39,753 nucleotides of DNA, taken from the NCBI GenBank assembly GCA_028287785.1, contig JAQBOZ010000025.1, positions 1 to 39,753 of the forward strand, written 5' to 3'. A program made the position numbers and the translations under genes. Shown here one piece after another: positions 8,963-18,239 of the stretch (position 1 is the first letter of the stretch; every line of letters starts with the position of its first letter). The stretch comes from Chlorobiota bacterium (GTDB taxonomy: Bacteria; Bacteroidota; Ignavibacteria; OLB7). Under the pieces are notes generated by a model that was not told the origin of the DNA, searched no databases, and saw only the letters and a list, made by a program, of their open reading frames with translations.

Positions 8963-8995
8963 CGTCCGGGGATGGCGGCAGGCTCTCCCCGGACG
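8963..8995. other. Intergenic hairpin between repeat protein and small T9SS gene
   Basis: CGTCCGGGGA pairs perfectly with TCCCCGGACG around a 13-base loop, 18 bases past the stop of the 5841-8945 gene. No T run follows. It could be a weak terminator, an attenuator or an mRNA-stabilising hairpin. Confidence 0.5.
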
Positions 8996-9048
8996 GACAT
9001 GGCGAATCGAACAATTAATTCTATATTGGATCTCCAAAGGAGAGCTAT

Positions 9049-9573
9049 ATGAAACGAATGATCTTAGGACTTGCGCTTGTGGCTGCGGCATTCATCTCCG
9101 GTTCCCGGGCTGATGCTCAGTTCACGCTGGTTAGAAGCGTGGTGGGGAACGGCGGCCAGCCGATGTCCAACGCCAGCTTTGTCATGGACGGCACGGTGGG
9201 CCAGGCCACGATCGGCTTCGTGAGCAACGCCAGCTTCTCCGGAAGCATCGGCTTCTGGTTCACGCCAACCAATGTCGGCGGTGTCGAGGATGCCGTTGCT
9301 CTTACGGGCGGCAATCGTCTGGAGCAGAATTTCCCGAACCCGTTCCGGGGAACCACCCGGATCAAGTTCACCCTGGTACAGCCCGCCGATGTGACCCTCA
9401 AGGTGTATAACACCGCCGGTGAGGAGATCGCGACGATCGTATCGGGAGAGGAGATGGAAGCCGGTGATCACGAGGTGCTCTTCTCGAAGCATGATCTCGC
9501 CAGCGGCAACTACCTCTGCCAGCTTCAGATCGGCAAGTACACGCTTCAGCGTCAGATGCTCGCCATCAAGTAA
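9049..9573 (+). CDS. Small T9SS type A sorting domain protein
   Basis: A 174-residue secreted protein. The start at 9049 follows AAGGAGAG; a signal peptide ends near SRADAQ (residues 1-24). A short domain (about 25-75) has the pattern VVGNGG, a GTVGQATIG motif and GSIGFWF, seen before sorting domains in other proteins of this phylum. Residues about 92-174 (LEQNFPNPFRG to QRQMLAIK) are a clear type A sorting domain with the NFPNPF motif. The protein is little more than signal peptide, small domain and sorting tail, so it may be a small surface anchor or partner. It follows the giant repeat protein, which has no sorting domain; a link between them is speculation. A TATATTG element at 9022-9028 could be its own -7 box. 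Confidence 0.85.
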   Translation: MKRMILGLALVAAAFISGSRADAQFTLVRSVVGNGGQPMSNASFVMDGTVGQATIGFVSNASFSGSIGFWFTPTNVGGVEDAVALTGGNRLEQNFPNPFRGTTRIKFTLVQPADVTLKVYNTAGEEIATIVSGEEMEAGDHEVLFSKHDLASGNYLCQLQIGKYTLQRQMLAIK

Positions 9574-9619
9574 AACCGTTCGACGAAATGATGGGCACAC
9601 GCTCCATCGGCATGAAATT

Positions 9620-9655
9620 GCAAGGCCGCGATTCCTTCGGGAACCGCGGCCTTGC
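9620..9655. terminator. Hairpin terminator between convergent genes
   Basis: GCAAGGCCGCG pairs perfectly with CGCGGCCTTGC over eleven bases around a 14-base loop. It lies between the plus-strand gene ending at 9573 and thiE ending at 9658 on the minus strand, so it can serve both. The flanking T runs are weak (AATTTC on the minus side, none on the plus side). Confidence 0.65.
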
Positions 9656-9657
9656 TG

Positions 9658-10293
9658 TCAGGCCCTCTCCCTGATCCTCTCCCGCAGCTCGCGGGCGGCC
9701 GCGGTCACGTCATCGGCACGGCACACGGCGCCGATCACCGCAACGCCATACGCTCCTGCGGCAATCACATCGCCGGCATTCCCGGCATCGATCCCCGCGA
9801 TCCCGATCACCGGAATCGGCGACCCGGTGGCAACCTCCCGCACCACCGCAAGCCCGAGCGGAGAAATCGGAACGATCTTCGAGCTGGTCCCGAAGATCGG
9901 GCCAAGCCCCACGTAGTCCGCGGTTTCACGGAATGCCCCCATCAGATGTTCCCGGTTCCGTACCGTCCCGCCGATAATCCGCCCATCCCCCAGCATCCGC
10001 CGCGCGGTCGCGATCGGCATATCATCCCGCCCCAGATGCACCCCATCCGCGTCCACCGCCAGCGCCACATCCACCCGGTCGTTGACGAGAAATGTGACGC
10101 CGTGCCGGGCACAGACCTCACGCACGGCCAGGGCTTCGGCGATCATCTCCCGGATATCGGGCGATTTGCTCCGGTACTGGATGGTGTCGGCGCCGCCGAG
10201 AATGGCAAGCTCCGCCAGCTCGGCGTGCGAGCGCCCCATCCGCGTGTCGGCGCAGGTGATGACGTGCAGCCTTCCAATGGTTCGGCGAGGCAT
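9658..10293 (-). CDS. thiE: Thiamine-phosphate synthase
   Basis: A cytoplasmic enzyme of 211 residues that joins the pyrimidine (HMP-PP) and thiazole phosphate moieties to give thiamine phosphate. The TIM-barrel family motifs appear in order: IQYRSK near residue 38, VNDRVDVALAVDADGVHLG near 70-90 with DD after it, YVGLGPIFGT near 127, a following SSK, and GIAGI with GAYGVAVIGA near 165-190. Length is normal for the family. No other thiamine gene is adjacent, and no TPP-riboswitch-like sequence is visible in the 100 bp upstream. It is downstream of the M16 protease gene on the same strand. Confidence 0.92.
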   Translation of the reverse strand: MPRRTIGRLHVITCADTRMGRSHAELAELAILGGADTIQYRSKSPDIREMIAEALAVREVCARHGVTFLVNDRVDVALAVDADGVHLGRDDMPIATARRMLGDGRIIGGTVRNREHLMGAFRETADYVGLGPIFGTSSKIVPISPLGLAVVREVATGSPIPVIGIAGIDAGNAGDVIAAGAYGVAVIGAVCRADDVTAAARELRERIRERA

Positions 10294-10329
10294 GGAGATA
10301 ACGATGATGTCGTTGAATGTTGAGAGAGC

Positions 10330-10348
10330 CCGGCGTTATGCACGCCGG
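10330..10348 (-). terminator. Hairpin between the M16 protease gene and thiE
   Basis: CCGGCGT pairs with ACGCCGG around a five-base loop in the 100-bp gap between the protease stop (10394) and the thiE start (10293). No T run follows on the minus strand, so termination would be inefficient; it may be only a processing or stability hairpin. Confidence 0.35.
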
Positions 10349-10393
10349 CCTCCCGTGGATGACGATGCCTGGAAGATGACGGCCGGAACGCCG

Positions 10394-13219
10394 CTACTTT
10401 TCAGGGAAGAGGAGCACCTGGATGTAGTTCTTCATATCGAGATATCTGGCCGCCGCCGCCTTGATATCCGCCGCCGTCAACCGCTCGGCAAGACGATCGT
10501 CGTGGAGGAACTCCGTCGGGTTATCGTTGTTGACCAGGCTGGACTGAATCGCGCCAAGCCAGTACTGGTTGTCCTTCATCTTCACCTCCCGCTCGCGCCG
10601 GTCGGCCTCCTTCACCTTCTCCAGCTCCGCCTTCGTCGGCCCGGTCTTCTTGAATGTCTCGATCAGATCGAATGCAGCCTTCGTCAGCTCCGCCACCCTG
10701 TCGGGGGCGCAGCCGAAGCCGATGGAGGCGGTATAGCGCGCTTCCGGGTAGTGAACCGGCGAGGCCCCCACGCCCACACCATAGGTTCCCCCCTTGTCCT
10801 CGCGCAATGCCTCGCGCATCCTGATCTCCAGCACCGAGAGCGTCGCATCCATCACATACTGGTTCCACCGGTTCCACTCGAACGGCCCGCTGAAGATGAT
10901 GGCGACCTGGCTCTTCGGCTCCACTCCCCGGTGAACCTCCTTCCGGATCACCCCCGTCGGGGGCTTCAGGCCAAGATCCCGCCAGTTCTCGCTCCCCCCG
11001 GTTGAAAGTCCCGCCAGATACTTTTCCACCAGCGGCCGCATCGTCTCCGGTCGGATGGTTCCCACAAAGATGAACGTAAGCCCCGCCGGGTTTGCAAAAC
11101 GCGCCTGATAAAATCGGAACGCCTTGTCCAGATCGACCGTGGAAAGCCCCTGCTCGCTCAGCGACTGCTTCCGAACGCTGTACTGCCAGAGCGTGCTGTT
11201 CAGCGTATCGTTGAAGGCCACGTCGGGACGCGCGCTCCGGTTCTGCACCGCGGCGCGGAGCCGCGATATCATCGTGTTGAAGGCGTTGCTGTCCTTTCTG
11301 GGGCTGGTGAGATAGAGATCGATCAACTGGAACATCGTCTCCATATCCTTCGGCGAGCCGTTGCCGTTCAACCCCTGGCGAAGCTCCGCGATGTACGGGG
11401 TTACCGTGGCATCCTTGCCGGCGAGCTTCTTGTTCAGATCAGTCTCGTTGAACGCCCCCAGGCCGCCGGTCACGACGATCGGCACGGCGAAGGTCGCGGT
11501 CAGATAATCGGCGTCCGACGCGAGCGATGTCCCGCCTGGAGAGAAGGCATTGAAGAGAACCTGATCGTTCTTGAAATCGGTCGGCTTCAGGATCACCCGC
11601 ATCCCGTTGGAAAGCGTCCACTCGGTGGTCCCAAGCTCGCTGTTCGTCGTCTCCTTCACGATCTTCCCCCCCTTCGGCATCATCGCCATCAGCGGCGCCT
11701 GCGATACCGTGTCGATGTACGCGGTCATGGTGCTCGATGTCACGTCGCGGAACACGGCGGCCAGGTCGCTCTCGCTCGGAAGGCTTACCCCCTCCTTTCG
11801 CGGCCCGGTGACCGTCACGACGCGATTGTCATCGGTAAACAGCTTCCCGACGGCGTTCACCTCCTGAAGCGTGATGCCCGGCATGTACCGGCTGTACAGA
11901 GCCGATTCGTACTCGATCCCGGGGGATGATGTGCCGTTGAGGAAGTAGGAGGAATATTCATCGGCATAGCGCGCCGACTCAACCTTGTCCCGCTCGGCAT
12001 AGGCCTGCTCCATCCCTCTCATCACATCCAGCTTTGCCCGGTCCAGCTCCGTCTGCGAGAAGCCATATCGCCGCACCCGTTCAGCCTCGGTCAGCACGGC
12101 CGTCAACCCCTTCACCGCGCCGTTGTTGACAACTCCCGCGTCCAGCCCCACGAAGAACTTCGCAGTGTTGAAGTTGTAGGCGGAGCCGTAACCAAAGAGA
12201 AGCGGAGGGTCGGGACGCTTGGAGATCTCCTCGATGCGCGCATTGAGCATCGAGAAGAAGAGGTTCTGAACGATGTCCTGCCGGTAATCGGCAACGGTCG
12301 TGGTCGGCTGGAGGGGATGAAGATAGCGGACGCCGACGGCGGTGCGGGTGGCCTCGGCATCGGAGGCGATGGCGTAAAGGGTCTGCGGATGATCAGGTAT
12401 GATCACCTGCTGGCGCACCTTCGGGTTCTGGCTGACGGGAATTCTGTTGAAGTGATCCTGGATCATCTGCTCGATCGCGGCCGGATCGAAATCGCCGACG
12501 GCGACCACCGCCATCAGCTCCGGCCGATACCACTCGCTGTAGAACCGCCGGAGCGTCTCGTGCCTGAACGTATCAAGCACCGCCTTCTGGCCGATCGGAA
12601 GCCGGTCCGCGTAGATGGAGTTGTAGTAGAGCACCGGAAACGTCTTATCGCGCAGCCTGGAATCCGCGCCGCGCCCAAGCCGCCACTCCTCGATCACCAC
12701 GCCGCGCTCCTTGTCGATCTCATCATCCTCGAACGAGACGTTGTGCGCCCAGTCCTCGAGCACCTGAATCCCCTTGTCCAGCGTCCTGGCGTTGTCGGTG
12801 GGAAGCTGGAGCATGTAGACCGTCTGGTCGAAGCCGGTGTACGCGTTCAGATCGGCCCCGAAGCGCATGCCTGTCGATTCCAGGAAGTCCACGATCTCGT
12901 GCTTCCTGAAGTTCTTCGTCCCGTTGAACGCCATATGCTCCACGAAATGGGCCAGCCCCTGCTGTTCCGGGGTCTCCAGCACGGAGCCCGCCTTCACGAT
13001 CAACTGCAGCTCCGCGCGGTCCTCCGGCTTCGCGTTCTTCCTGATGAAATAGGTCAGCCCGTTCTTCAGCCTGCCGGTGCGGACGGCGGGATCGAACGGC
13101 AACCGATCCTGCGGCGATATATCCTTCCCCGGCGGCTGCGCGATTGCAACCACCGACGCGGCCAGGAGAATGAACGTGAGAATAATGGGACGCGCGAGCG
13201 TCCCTGCGGTATGATTCAT
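10394..13219 (-). CDS. M16 family zinc metallopeptidase (double-domain, exported)
   Basis: A 941-residue protease of the pitrilysin/insulinase family. An N-terminal signal peptide (residues 1-28, ending VVAIAQ) suggests periplasmic location. The first M16 domain has the inverted zinc motif H91-F-V-E94-H95 with the MAFNGT sequence typical of the family; the third ligand should lie in the ERGVVIEEW segment (171-179). A middle domain and a second, inactive-type M16 repeat follow (about 530-930), including the conserved GxYGVGVG-like stretch. Length is typical of PqqL-like double-domain members. Such enzymes degrade peptides in the envelope; the substrate here is unknown. Gaps of about 100 bp separate it from the metallophosphoesterase gene upstream and thiE downstream. 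Confidence 0.9.
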   Translation of the reverse strand: MNHTAGTLARPIILTFILLAASVVAIAQPPGKDISPQDRLPFDPAVRTGRLKNGLTYFIRKNAKPEDRAELQLIVKAGSVLETPEQQGLAHFVEHMAFNGTKNFRKHEIVDFLESTGMRFGADLNAYTGFDQTVYMLQLPTDNARTLDKGIQVLEDWAHNVSFEDDEIDKERGVVIEEWRLGRGADSRLRDKTFPVLYYNSIYADRLPIGQKAVLDTFRHETLRRFYSEWYRPELMAVVAVGDFDPAAIEQMIQDHFNRIPVSQNPKVRQQVIIPDHPQTLYAIASDAEATRTAVGVRYLHPLQPTTTVADYRQDIVQNLFFSMLNARIEEISKRPDPPLLFGYGSAYNFNTAKFFVGLDAGVVNNGAVKGLTAVLTEAERVRRYGFSQTELDRAKLDVMRGMEQAYAERDKVESARYADEYSSYFLNGTSSPGIEYESALYSRYMPGITLQEVNAVGKLFTDDNRVVTVTGPRKEGVSLPSESDLAAVFRDVTSSTMTAYIDTVSQAPLMAMMPKGGKIVKETTNSELGTTEWTLSNGMRVILKPTDFKNDQVLFNAFSPGGTSLASDADYLTATFAVPIVVTGGLGAFNETDLNKKLAGKDATVTPYIAELRQGLNGNGSPKDMETMFQLIDLYLTSPRKDSNAFNTMISRLRAAVQNRSARPDVAFNDTLNSTLWQYSVRKQSLSEQGLSTVDLDKAFRFYQARFANPAGLTFIFVGTIRPETMRPLVEKYLAGLSTGGSENWRDLGLKPPTGVIRKEVHRGVEPKSQVAIIFSGPFEWNRWNQYVMDATLSVLEIRMREALREDKGGTYGVGVGASPVHYPEARYTASIGFGCAPDRVAELTKAAFDLIETFKKTGPTKAELEKVKEADRREREVKMKDNQYWLGAIQSSLVNNDNPTEFLHDDRLAERLTAADIKAAAARYLDMKNYIQVLLFPEK

Positions 13220-13318
13220 GGCGAGAATGTTTGAATGGGATGCAGTCCGGCGACGATCGATGCCCCGGCGGGCCGGGGGATCATCGCGACGCGGAGATGC
13301 CGCGTACGAAAGAAACGG

Positions 13319-14740
13319 TCAAAGATGCATATTCTTTTTCTGGCCGCTCCAGGTTTCGTAGCTCAGCGCGCCGGCCTCCTTCCCCTCCAGATCCTCATCG
13401 CCGCGATAGAACATCGAAAAGGTGATCTGCCTGAACTTCATGAAGTCGTGCTTTTTTTCGATGCCGAGCGCCTTGAAGATGCTCTCGCGAAACGATCCCG
13501 TGTTGATGTAGACCACCGACCTCCCCCGGTCCCCCTCCAGCGGCCGCTGCACGGGAAAATGGGTGTGGCCGTAGAGGATATATCGCACATGGCTGTTCTC
13601 CCGCCAGATCTTCTCCCGAAATGCCGCCTGGAGATGAATATCCTTGTCGGGGTCCTGCGGGTGCGAGCCGATGCCGAGAAAGAACGGGAGGAGGTTCTCC
13701 GCGTGAAGGCGACGGATGACGATGCGCGGAATCCAGCTTATCCAGCGCGTCCCGGCAAACCGGACCACGCCGTCGAGACGGGTGGAGGGGCTGGTCCAGG
13801 TCCGCACGTAGGGGATATCGAGCAGCTCCTGGAAGATCTCCCGGAAGGCCCGCTCCAGCGCGTTGCGGACGTTTCCCCGCTCCATGCTCTTGATGCTGTA
13901 GTAGAGCCACTCCAGCGCGTCGGTAAACGGGCGCACCAGCCCCATATCCTTCATCGAATCGATCAGCGATTCCGGTATCTCGCCGAAATCCTTCCGCAGC
14001 TCCGCCAGCCGGTACGGCAGCTTCGCGCCGAACTCCACCCCCAGCACCTCGCCGATCGACATCTCGATATGCCCGCGCCGGGAGAGATCGGCCCCGCCGC
14101 CGTAGTTCCAGAAATCGCACTGCTGGCCGTGACGGGCAAAGACGCCGTGGGGCTCGTCGAGATATTCGTTCAGATACCACCACTCGCCGTCGGGATCGCC
14201 ATCGACAGTGCCGGGAGCAACGGTGATGCCGAGGATATCACGGACCGCATCCCGAACCGATGGATAGAGATTGATGATCCTGTCGTGGTTTCCCGGCATC
14301 AGCATCACCTCCACCGGCAGATCGGGGAGGCCCAGCTCGGCGCGGAGACGGTGGGGAAACTCGCGGAAGAACCGGAGCGATTCCCAGTTGTTGTAGAGGA
14401 TGGTATCGTGCGGAACCGATTCCCTGTTCCCATCGGCCGGAAGGGTTCCGAGAATCGAGAGGGCGCGACGTTCGGTGGCGCTGCCGGGGCGGGGGATGGG
14501 GATATCGGCAAGCCCGTTGCGGCCCCACGGCCTCTCCTCCAGCGGATCGCGAAACCAGTGTTCGGTCCTGATGAAATCGAACGTATCGCCGAGCAGCAGC
14601 AGCTTCAGCTCCCGCGCCCCACGGCTCCGGGCCAGCGATACGATGTGAGGAAAGAAGATCCGCTCGAACGCCCCGGCGGCGGGATTATGCCGGCCGGCCG
14701 ATTCGTCGAGGAAATGAAGATCGCTGATAACGACAAGCAT
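13319..14740 (-). CDS. Calcineurin-like metallophosphoesterase with large insert
   Basis: A 473-residue cytoplasmic phosphoesterase. I place the start at 14740 (MLVVISDLHF), because the core begins there and the longer frame upstream is shifted GNAT coding sequence. Metal-binding motifs: D7-x-H9, G51-D-x-x-D55, G150-N-H-D153, an HG pair at 204-205 and G391-H-T-H394, followed by NTGSF. The distance from HG to GHTH is about 185 residues, far more than in LpxH- or YfcE-type enzymes, so there is an insert of roughly 150 residues, partly helical and hydrophobic (ISWIPRIVI). Substrate cannot be predicted. It follows the GNAT gene by 25 bp and is probably cotranscribed with it. Confidence 0.88.
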   Translation of the reverse strand: MLVVISDLHFLDESAGRHNPAAGAFERIFFPHIVSLARSRGARELKLLLLGDTFDFIRTEHWFRDPLEERPWGRNGLADIPIPRPGSATERRALSILGTLPADGNRESVPHDTILYNNWESLRFFREFPHRLRAELGLPDLPVEVMLMPGNHDRIINLYPSVRDAVRDILGITVAPGTVDGDPDGEWWYLNEYLDEPHGVFARHGQQCDFWNYGGGADLSRRGHIEMSIGEVLGVEFGAKLPYRLAELRKDFGEIPESLIDSMKDMGLVRPFTDALEWLYYSIKSMERGNVRNALERAFREIFQELLDIPYVRTWTSPSTRLDGVVRFAGTRWISWIPRIVIRRLHAENLLPFFLGIGSHPQDPDKDIHLQAAFREKIWRENSHVRYILYGHTHFPVQRPLEGDRGRSVVYINTGSFRESIFKALGIEKKHDFMKFRQITFSMFYRGDEDLEGKEAGALSYETWSGQKKNMHL

Positions 14741-14765
14741 GATTGTTCCGGGCTTCCCTGCGCTG

Positions 14766-15275
14766 TTAACCGAACCGCTGGAGCGCCTCGCCGGCCAGTC
14801 GATATACCGTCCATTCCTCCATCGGGACAGCGCCGAGACTCCTGTAGAAATTGATCGACGGCTCATTCCAATCGAGAACGCTCCACTCCAACCTCCCGCA
14901 ACGCCGTGCCACAGTAAGCCGCGCAAGGTGGACCAGCAGCGCTTTGCCCACCCCCTTCCCCCGCATCTCCTCGCGGACGAAGAGATCCTCAAGATAAATC
15001 CCCGGCCGTCCGACGAACGTGGAGAAGTTATGGAAGAACAGCGCGAAGCCGACCGGCGCGCCATCGTACTCGCCGATGATCACCTCGGCATGCGGCCGCT
15101 CGCCGAAGAGCGCCTCGCGGATATCATCCTCCGTTGCAATGGCCTGATCGGCCATCCGCTCGTACTCGGCAAGCTCGCGAATAAAGCCGAGCACCAGCCC
15201 CACGTCATCGGGCGCGGCCGGGCGGATGGCGACGCGCGGGGGGATATCGATCGATGCGGATTGAGGTTCCATCAT
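14766..15275 (-). CDS. GNAT family N-acetyltransferase
   Basis: A 169-residue acetyltransferase. The acetyl-CoA binding motif is R105-G-K-G-V-G110 within VREEMRGKGVGKALL; LEDLFV before it and NEPSINFYRSLGA after it are typical of diamine (spermidine/spermine N1-type) acetyltransferases. An aminoalkyl substrate is therefore possible but not shown. ATG codons at 15275 and 15272 are the best starts, although neither has a strong ribosome site. A TTG at 15314 would overlap the TGA of the upstream gene and allow coupling. The metallophosphoesterase follows 25 bp downstream. Confidence 0.85.
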   Translation of the reverse strand: MMEPQSASIDIPPRVAIRPAAPDDVGLVLGFIRELAEYERMADQAIATEDDIREALFGERPHAEVIIGEYDGAPVGFALFFHNFSTFVGRPGIYLEDLFVREEMRGKGVGKALLVHLARLTVARRCGRLEWSVLDWNEPSINFYRSLGAVPMEEWTVYRLAGEALQRFG

Positions 15276-15310
15276 GATATTGAGAAGATTGTGAGAACCG
15301 GCCGATGGGA

Positions 15311-17992
15311 TCAATCGACCGGAAGCCAGTACGAGAGTTTCAGCGAGAGGAGATGATCCCCCGGCGCGGTGATCGATGAGCCCACATCGCGAAGGCCGAC
15401 CCGCTCCCCCTGCTCATCCTGATGGGAACGATCCTGCTGCCAGACCAGATAGAATGTGCTTCCCGGACGCCATTCCCACCGGAGAACAAGGTTGCTGCGG
15501 AACAGGCCGATATTGAAATCGTGCGGCTGGATCGTGAAGGTGGATGCGCCATCGACCACCGTGAATGTCCCGTCGCCCTGACGGGTTATCGATGTGCCGT
15601 CGGTGCCGTAGATCCGCATGTAATCGGTCCGCGGGGCCGGGACTTCGCCGAAGTTGTCGTAGCGGCCGCTGGCGGCAAAGGGCTCGGCATAGAACTCCAG
15701 GCTGAGGTTCGGGGTGATGGCATAGTTGATACGGAGCTGCGCGGAGATCGTGGTCTCGTCGATCCGGGAGAAGATGTAGCGCGTGCCGTTGGTGGCGGGG
15801 CTTCCCCCATCGATGGCATCGATAAACTGGCGGACGTTGACGGCGCGGGTCAGCTTCGGATCCAGCGCGATCTCCAGCCTGTCGCCGATGGTGGTGGCAA
15901 TCCCCCCATCCACCTGATAAAAGAGGCCGTCGAAGCTGGTGCGACGATAGTACGCGTAGCCGTGCCAGCGCGTGGTGGCGGCGAAATTGCTGGAGATGCT
16001 CCCCTCCACCTCCCAGTTGGAACTGGTGGCGATCTGCGGCCCGCCACGGGTCATGTTGTCGCTTATCCCACGGTCGCCGGCATTGAAGCCGATCATGGCG
16101 TTGAGGAAGTTGCGGAAGGTCACGTTCCACGTCAGGTCCAGCGAGCGATATCGGTTCGTCCCGCCGAAATCCCAGTTGTCCCCCGCGGTAAACGCAAGGT
16201 CGTACGAGTGGAAGATCTCTCCGGGCCTGGTGTCGCGGTAATGAAGCGTGCCGTTGATATCGATATTATCGGCGGAGCCCAGACGGCCGATATCGTTCAA
16301 TTCGAGCCCCGGCGAATCCATCGACAGATGAAGATCCCAGAGCCAGTGCGTGCCGCCGTTGCGCGCCATCGCAAGGGCGGCGGTATAGCCGGCAAGCGAG
16401 CGCCGCGCGGTATCCACGGAGATGTAGCCGGCATCGGGTCGCTGGAAATAATGCGCGCTCGACTGCTGAACGCGCGTGATGGCGGCGCTGGTTCCGGCCA
16501 CATAGCTGCCGCCGAGATGCCCTGAAACGTTGTACTCGCCATCGCCCATCCGCAGATCCCAGTCCGCTCCACCGCTCACGGCGGTCGCCACAAGCTCATC
16601 GGCCAGCGGTTCCCCCTCCCGGAACGCGCGCGCGACGCCGGTCGCCATAAGCCCGACCGTGGAGGCATCCTCGCCAAACTCCTGCTGCACGCGCCCCACC
16701 GAGTAGAGCGTCATCGGCTCCACCCCGACCGTATCGAAACGGCGGCTGTCGGCGTCGTACCCGCGCCCCTCCTCCCGTCCGGTCACCGCGCCGAGCGCCC
16801 CCACGGACATTCCCGACGGGAGCCGCCCCGTGACTTTCACCGCGCCGAGGATGGTGCTGTTTTCCGGTCGATCGATATAATCCCCATCCGGATAGCCGTG
16901 CGGCGCCGCCCCGATCCTCCGGGAGTAGAAATATCCCGGCCCATCTCCCTCCAGCAGATCGCTCCCCTCGACAAAGAAGGGGCGACGTTCGCTGAAGAAG
17001 GTCTCGAACGCCGTAAGGTTCACATCGGCGGGATCGGCCTCCACCTGGCCGAAGTCCGGGTTGATGGTCCCATCGAGCGTAAGGTTGGGGCCAAGCCCCA
17101 TCTTGAAATCGAGCCCGGCGCGCCCGTTGATTTCATGGCCGTTGTTGAACGGGTCATCGGGGTCGCGCTCCCCGGAAAGCCGCGCGCCGCCCGCAACGTA
17201 CGGCAGCACCTCGATCCGGCGCGAAGGCTTGATCCCGGCGATGCCGTTCAGCTCACCGAAACGGGAGGCCCAGCCGGTGCCATCCTTCGGCACGGGAATC
17301 CAGTAGATATCCTCGTTCTTCGTGGGGATCCACCGGTCCATGTTGATCCCCCAGATCTGCTCCGGCAGCGCATTGAAGCGGAGCTGCGAGAAAGGGATAC
17401 GCATCTCGGCGGTCCACCCGGCGCTATCGATATTCGTGGCGGCCTCCCAGACCGGATCAAACGAGTATTCGCGGTCGAACTCCTCGTTGTCGGGATGGTA
17501 GTAATCGGTCCGCACGCCGGCCGCCGTAACGCTGAAGCTGTACGCGGTCCTGCGATCGTGGTAGGTGTCCAGCGCGACGATGATCCGCTCGGACGTGCCG
17601 GAGTTATCGCGACGGGTGACGGTGGCGCGGATCTGATCGGGATCGTGGCTGAACATCCGCGCGCCGACATAGAGGGCATCGTCATCGTAGTAGAAGGCCA
17701 CCTCCGTCCGTTCGGTCGGCTCGCTCCCCTCGTTCGGCTCCTTCTGGAGAAAGTCGGAGACAAAGGTTGCCCGGCGCCACGCCTCGTCATCCAGCCTCCC
17801 ATCCAGCGCGATGCCGCGTCCCGTGATCCTGACGGCGGTAATCCGTTTGGATGCGGGTGGGGGGATGTCATCCACGGTAGTGGAATCGGTTTCGGTGGAA
17901 TCATTCTGCGCGCGCGCCGTAACGGCCCACAGAGAGAGGAGCACGGCAAGGACCGCAAGGAGGACAGGCGCCGGACGGATGCGACGTGGCAT
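15311..17992 (-). CDS. DUF5916 outer-membrane protein with CBM9-like N-terminal domain
   Basis: An exported protein of 893 residues. A signal peptide (1-28, ending AVTARAQ) and a short acidic linker precede a family 9 carbohydrate-binding-like domain (about 50-240: ALDGRLDDEAW, FYYDDDALYVGARMF, AEMRIPFSQLRF). The rest is the DUF5916 region, with DFKMGLGPNLTLDGTINPDF and a FETFFSERRPFFVEG motif, then many alternating amphipathic strands and a final aromatic-containing strand (KLSYWLPVD), as expected of a beta-barrel. The family is widespread in Bacteroidota and relatives, and its transport or binding role is not established. It may be cotranscribed with the GNAT gene that follows. Confidence 0.9.
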   Translation of the reverse strand: MPRRIRPAPVLLAVLAVLLSLWAVTARAQNDSTETDSTTVDDIPPPASKRITAVRITGRGIALDGRLDDEAWRRATFVSDFLQKEPNEGSEPTERTEVAFYYDDDALYVGARMFSHDPDQIRATVTRRDNSGTSERIIVALDTYHDRRTAYSFSVTAAGVRTDYYHPDNEEFDREYSFDPVWEAATNIDSAGWTAEMRIPFSQLRFNALPEQIWGINMDRWIPTKNEDIYWIPVPKDGTGWASRFGELNGIAGIKPSRRIEVLPYVAGGARLSGERDPDDPFNNGHEINGRAGLDFKMGLGPNLTLDGTINPDFGQVEADPADVNLTAFETFFSERRPFFVEGSDLLEGDGPGYFYSRRIGAAPHGYPDGDYIDRPENSTILGAVKVTGRLPSGMSVGALGAVTGREEGRGYDADSRRFDTVGVEPMTLYSVGRVQQEFGEDASTVGLMATGVARAFREGEPLADELVATAVSGGADWDLRMGDGEYNVSGHLGGSYVAGTSAAITRVQQSSAHYFQRPDAGYISVDTARRSLAGYTAALAMARNGGTHWLWDLHLSMDSPGLELNDIGRLGSADNIDINGTLHYRDTRPGEIFHSYDLAFTAGDNWDFGGTNRYRSLDLTWNVTFRNFLNAMIGFNAGDRGISDNMTRGGPQIATSSNWEVEGSISSNFAATTRWHGYAYYRRTSFDGLFYQVDGGIATTIGDRLEIALDPKLTRAVNVRQFIDAIDGGSPATNGTRYIFSRIDETTISAQLRINYAITPNLSLEFYAEPFAASGRYDNFGEVPAPRTDYMRIYGTDGTSITRQGDGTFTVVDGASTFTIQPHDFNIGLFRSNLVLRWEWRPGSTFYLVWQQDRSHQDEQGERVGLRDVGSSITAPGDHLLSLKLSYWLPVD

Positions 17993-18239
17993 GGAGGAAC
18001 AATCGGTTTAGAGCGGTCGGGAAATGGAGAAATCTACACGACGGCGATGCAGCTGCGATGCGGCATCGATTCGCCGGAGGATAGCGTGTGCGGACGCACG
18101 TGAGTAAGGCCGTAATGGTTACGAGTTGCCGGCGAAATGCCCTGGGAGGGCCTTGGGAGGCCGTCCGCGGGACGCGTTACGAGAGTATGGCTGACAGATG
18201 CACGGCGGGGGGCCGGCATGGCCGCAAATATCCGAAATC

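Noticed and set aside
5949-9014. Minus-strand open frame of about 1,020 codons opposite the giant repeat protein
   Set aside because: Its composition (Ala, Val, Asp, Gly, Arg) is what the antisense of Asn/Thr/Gly-rich repeats would give. There is no signal peptide or family motif, while the plus-strand gene has both plus a ribosome site.
10294-10393. TPP riboswitch upstream of thiE
   Set aside because: The 100-bp gap shows only a simple hairpin and no recognisable thi-box motif such as CUGAGA.
14741-15064. N-terminal extension of the metallophosphoesterase
   Set aside because: The added residues are an out-of-frame reading of the GNAT gene. The phosphoesterase fold begins at the ATG at 14740.
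18000-18239. Short open frames between the MetA-like and DUF5916 genes
   Set aside because: None has a ribosome site, a conserved motif or consistent composition; the region is treated as non-coding.
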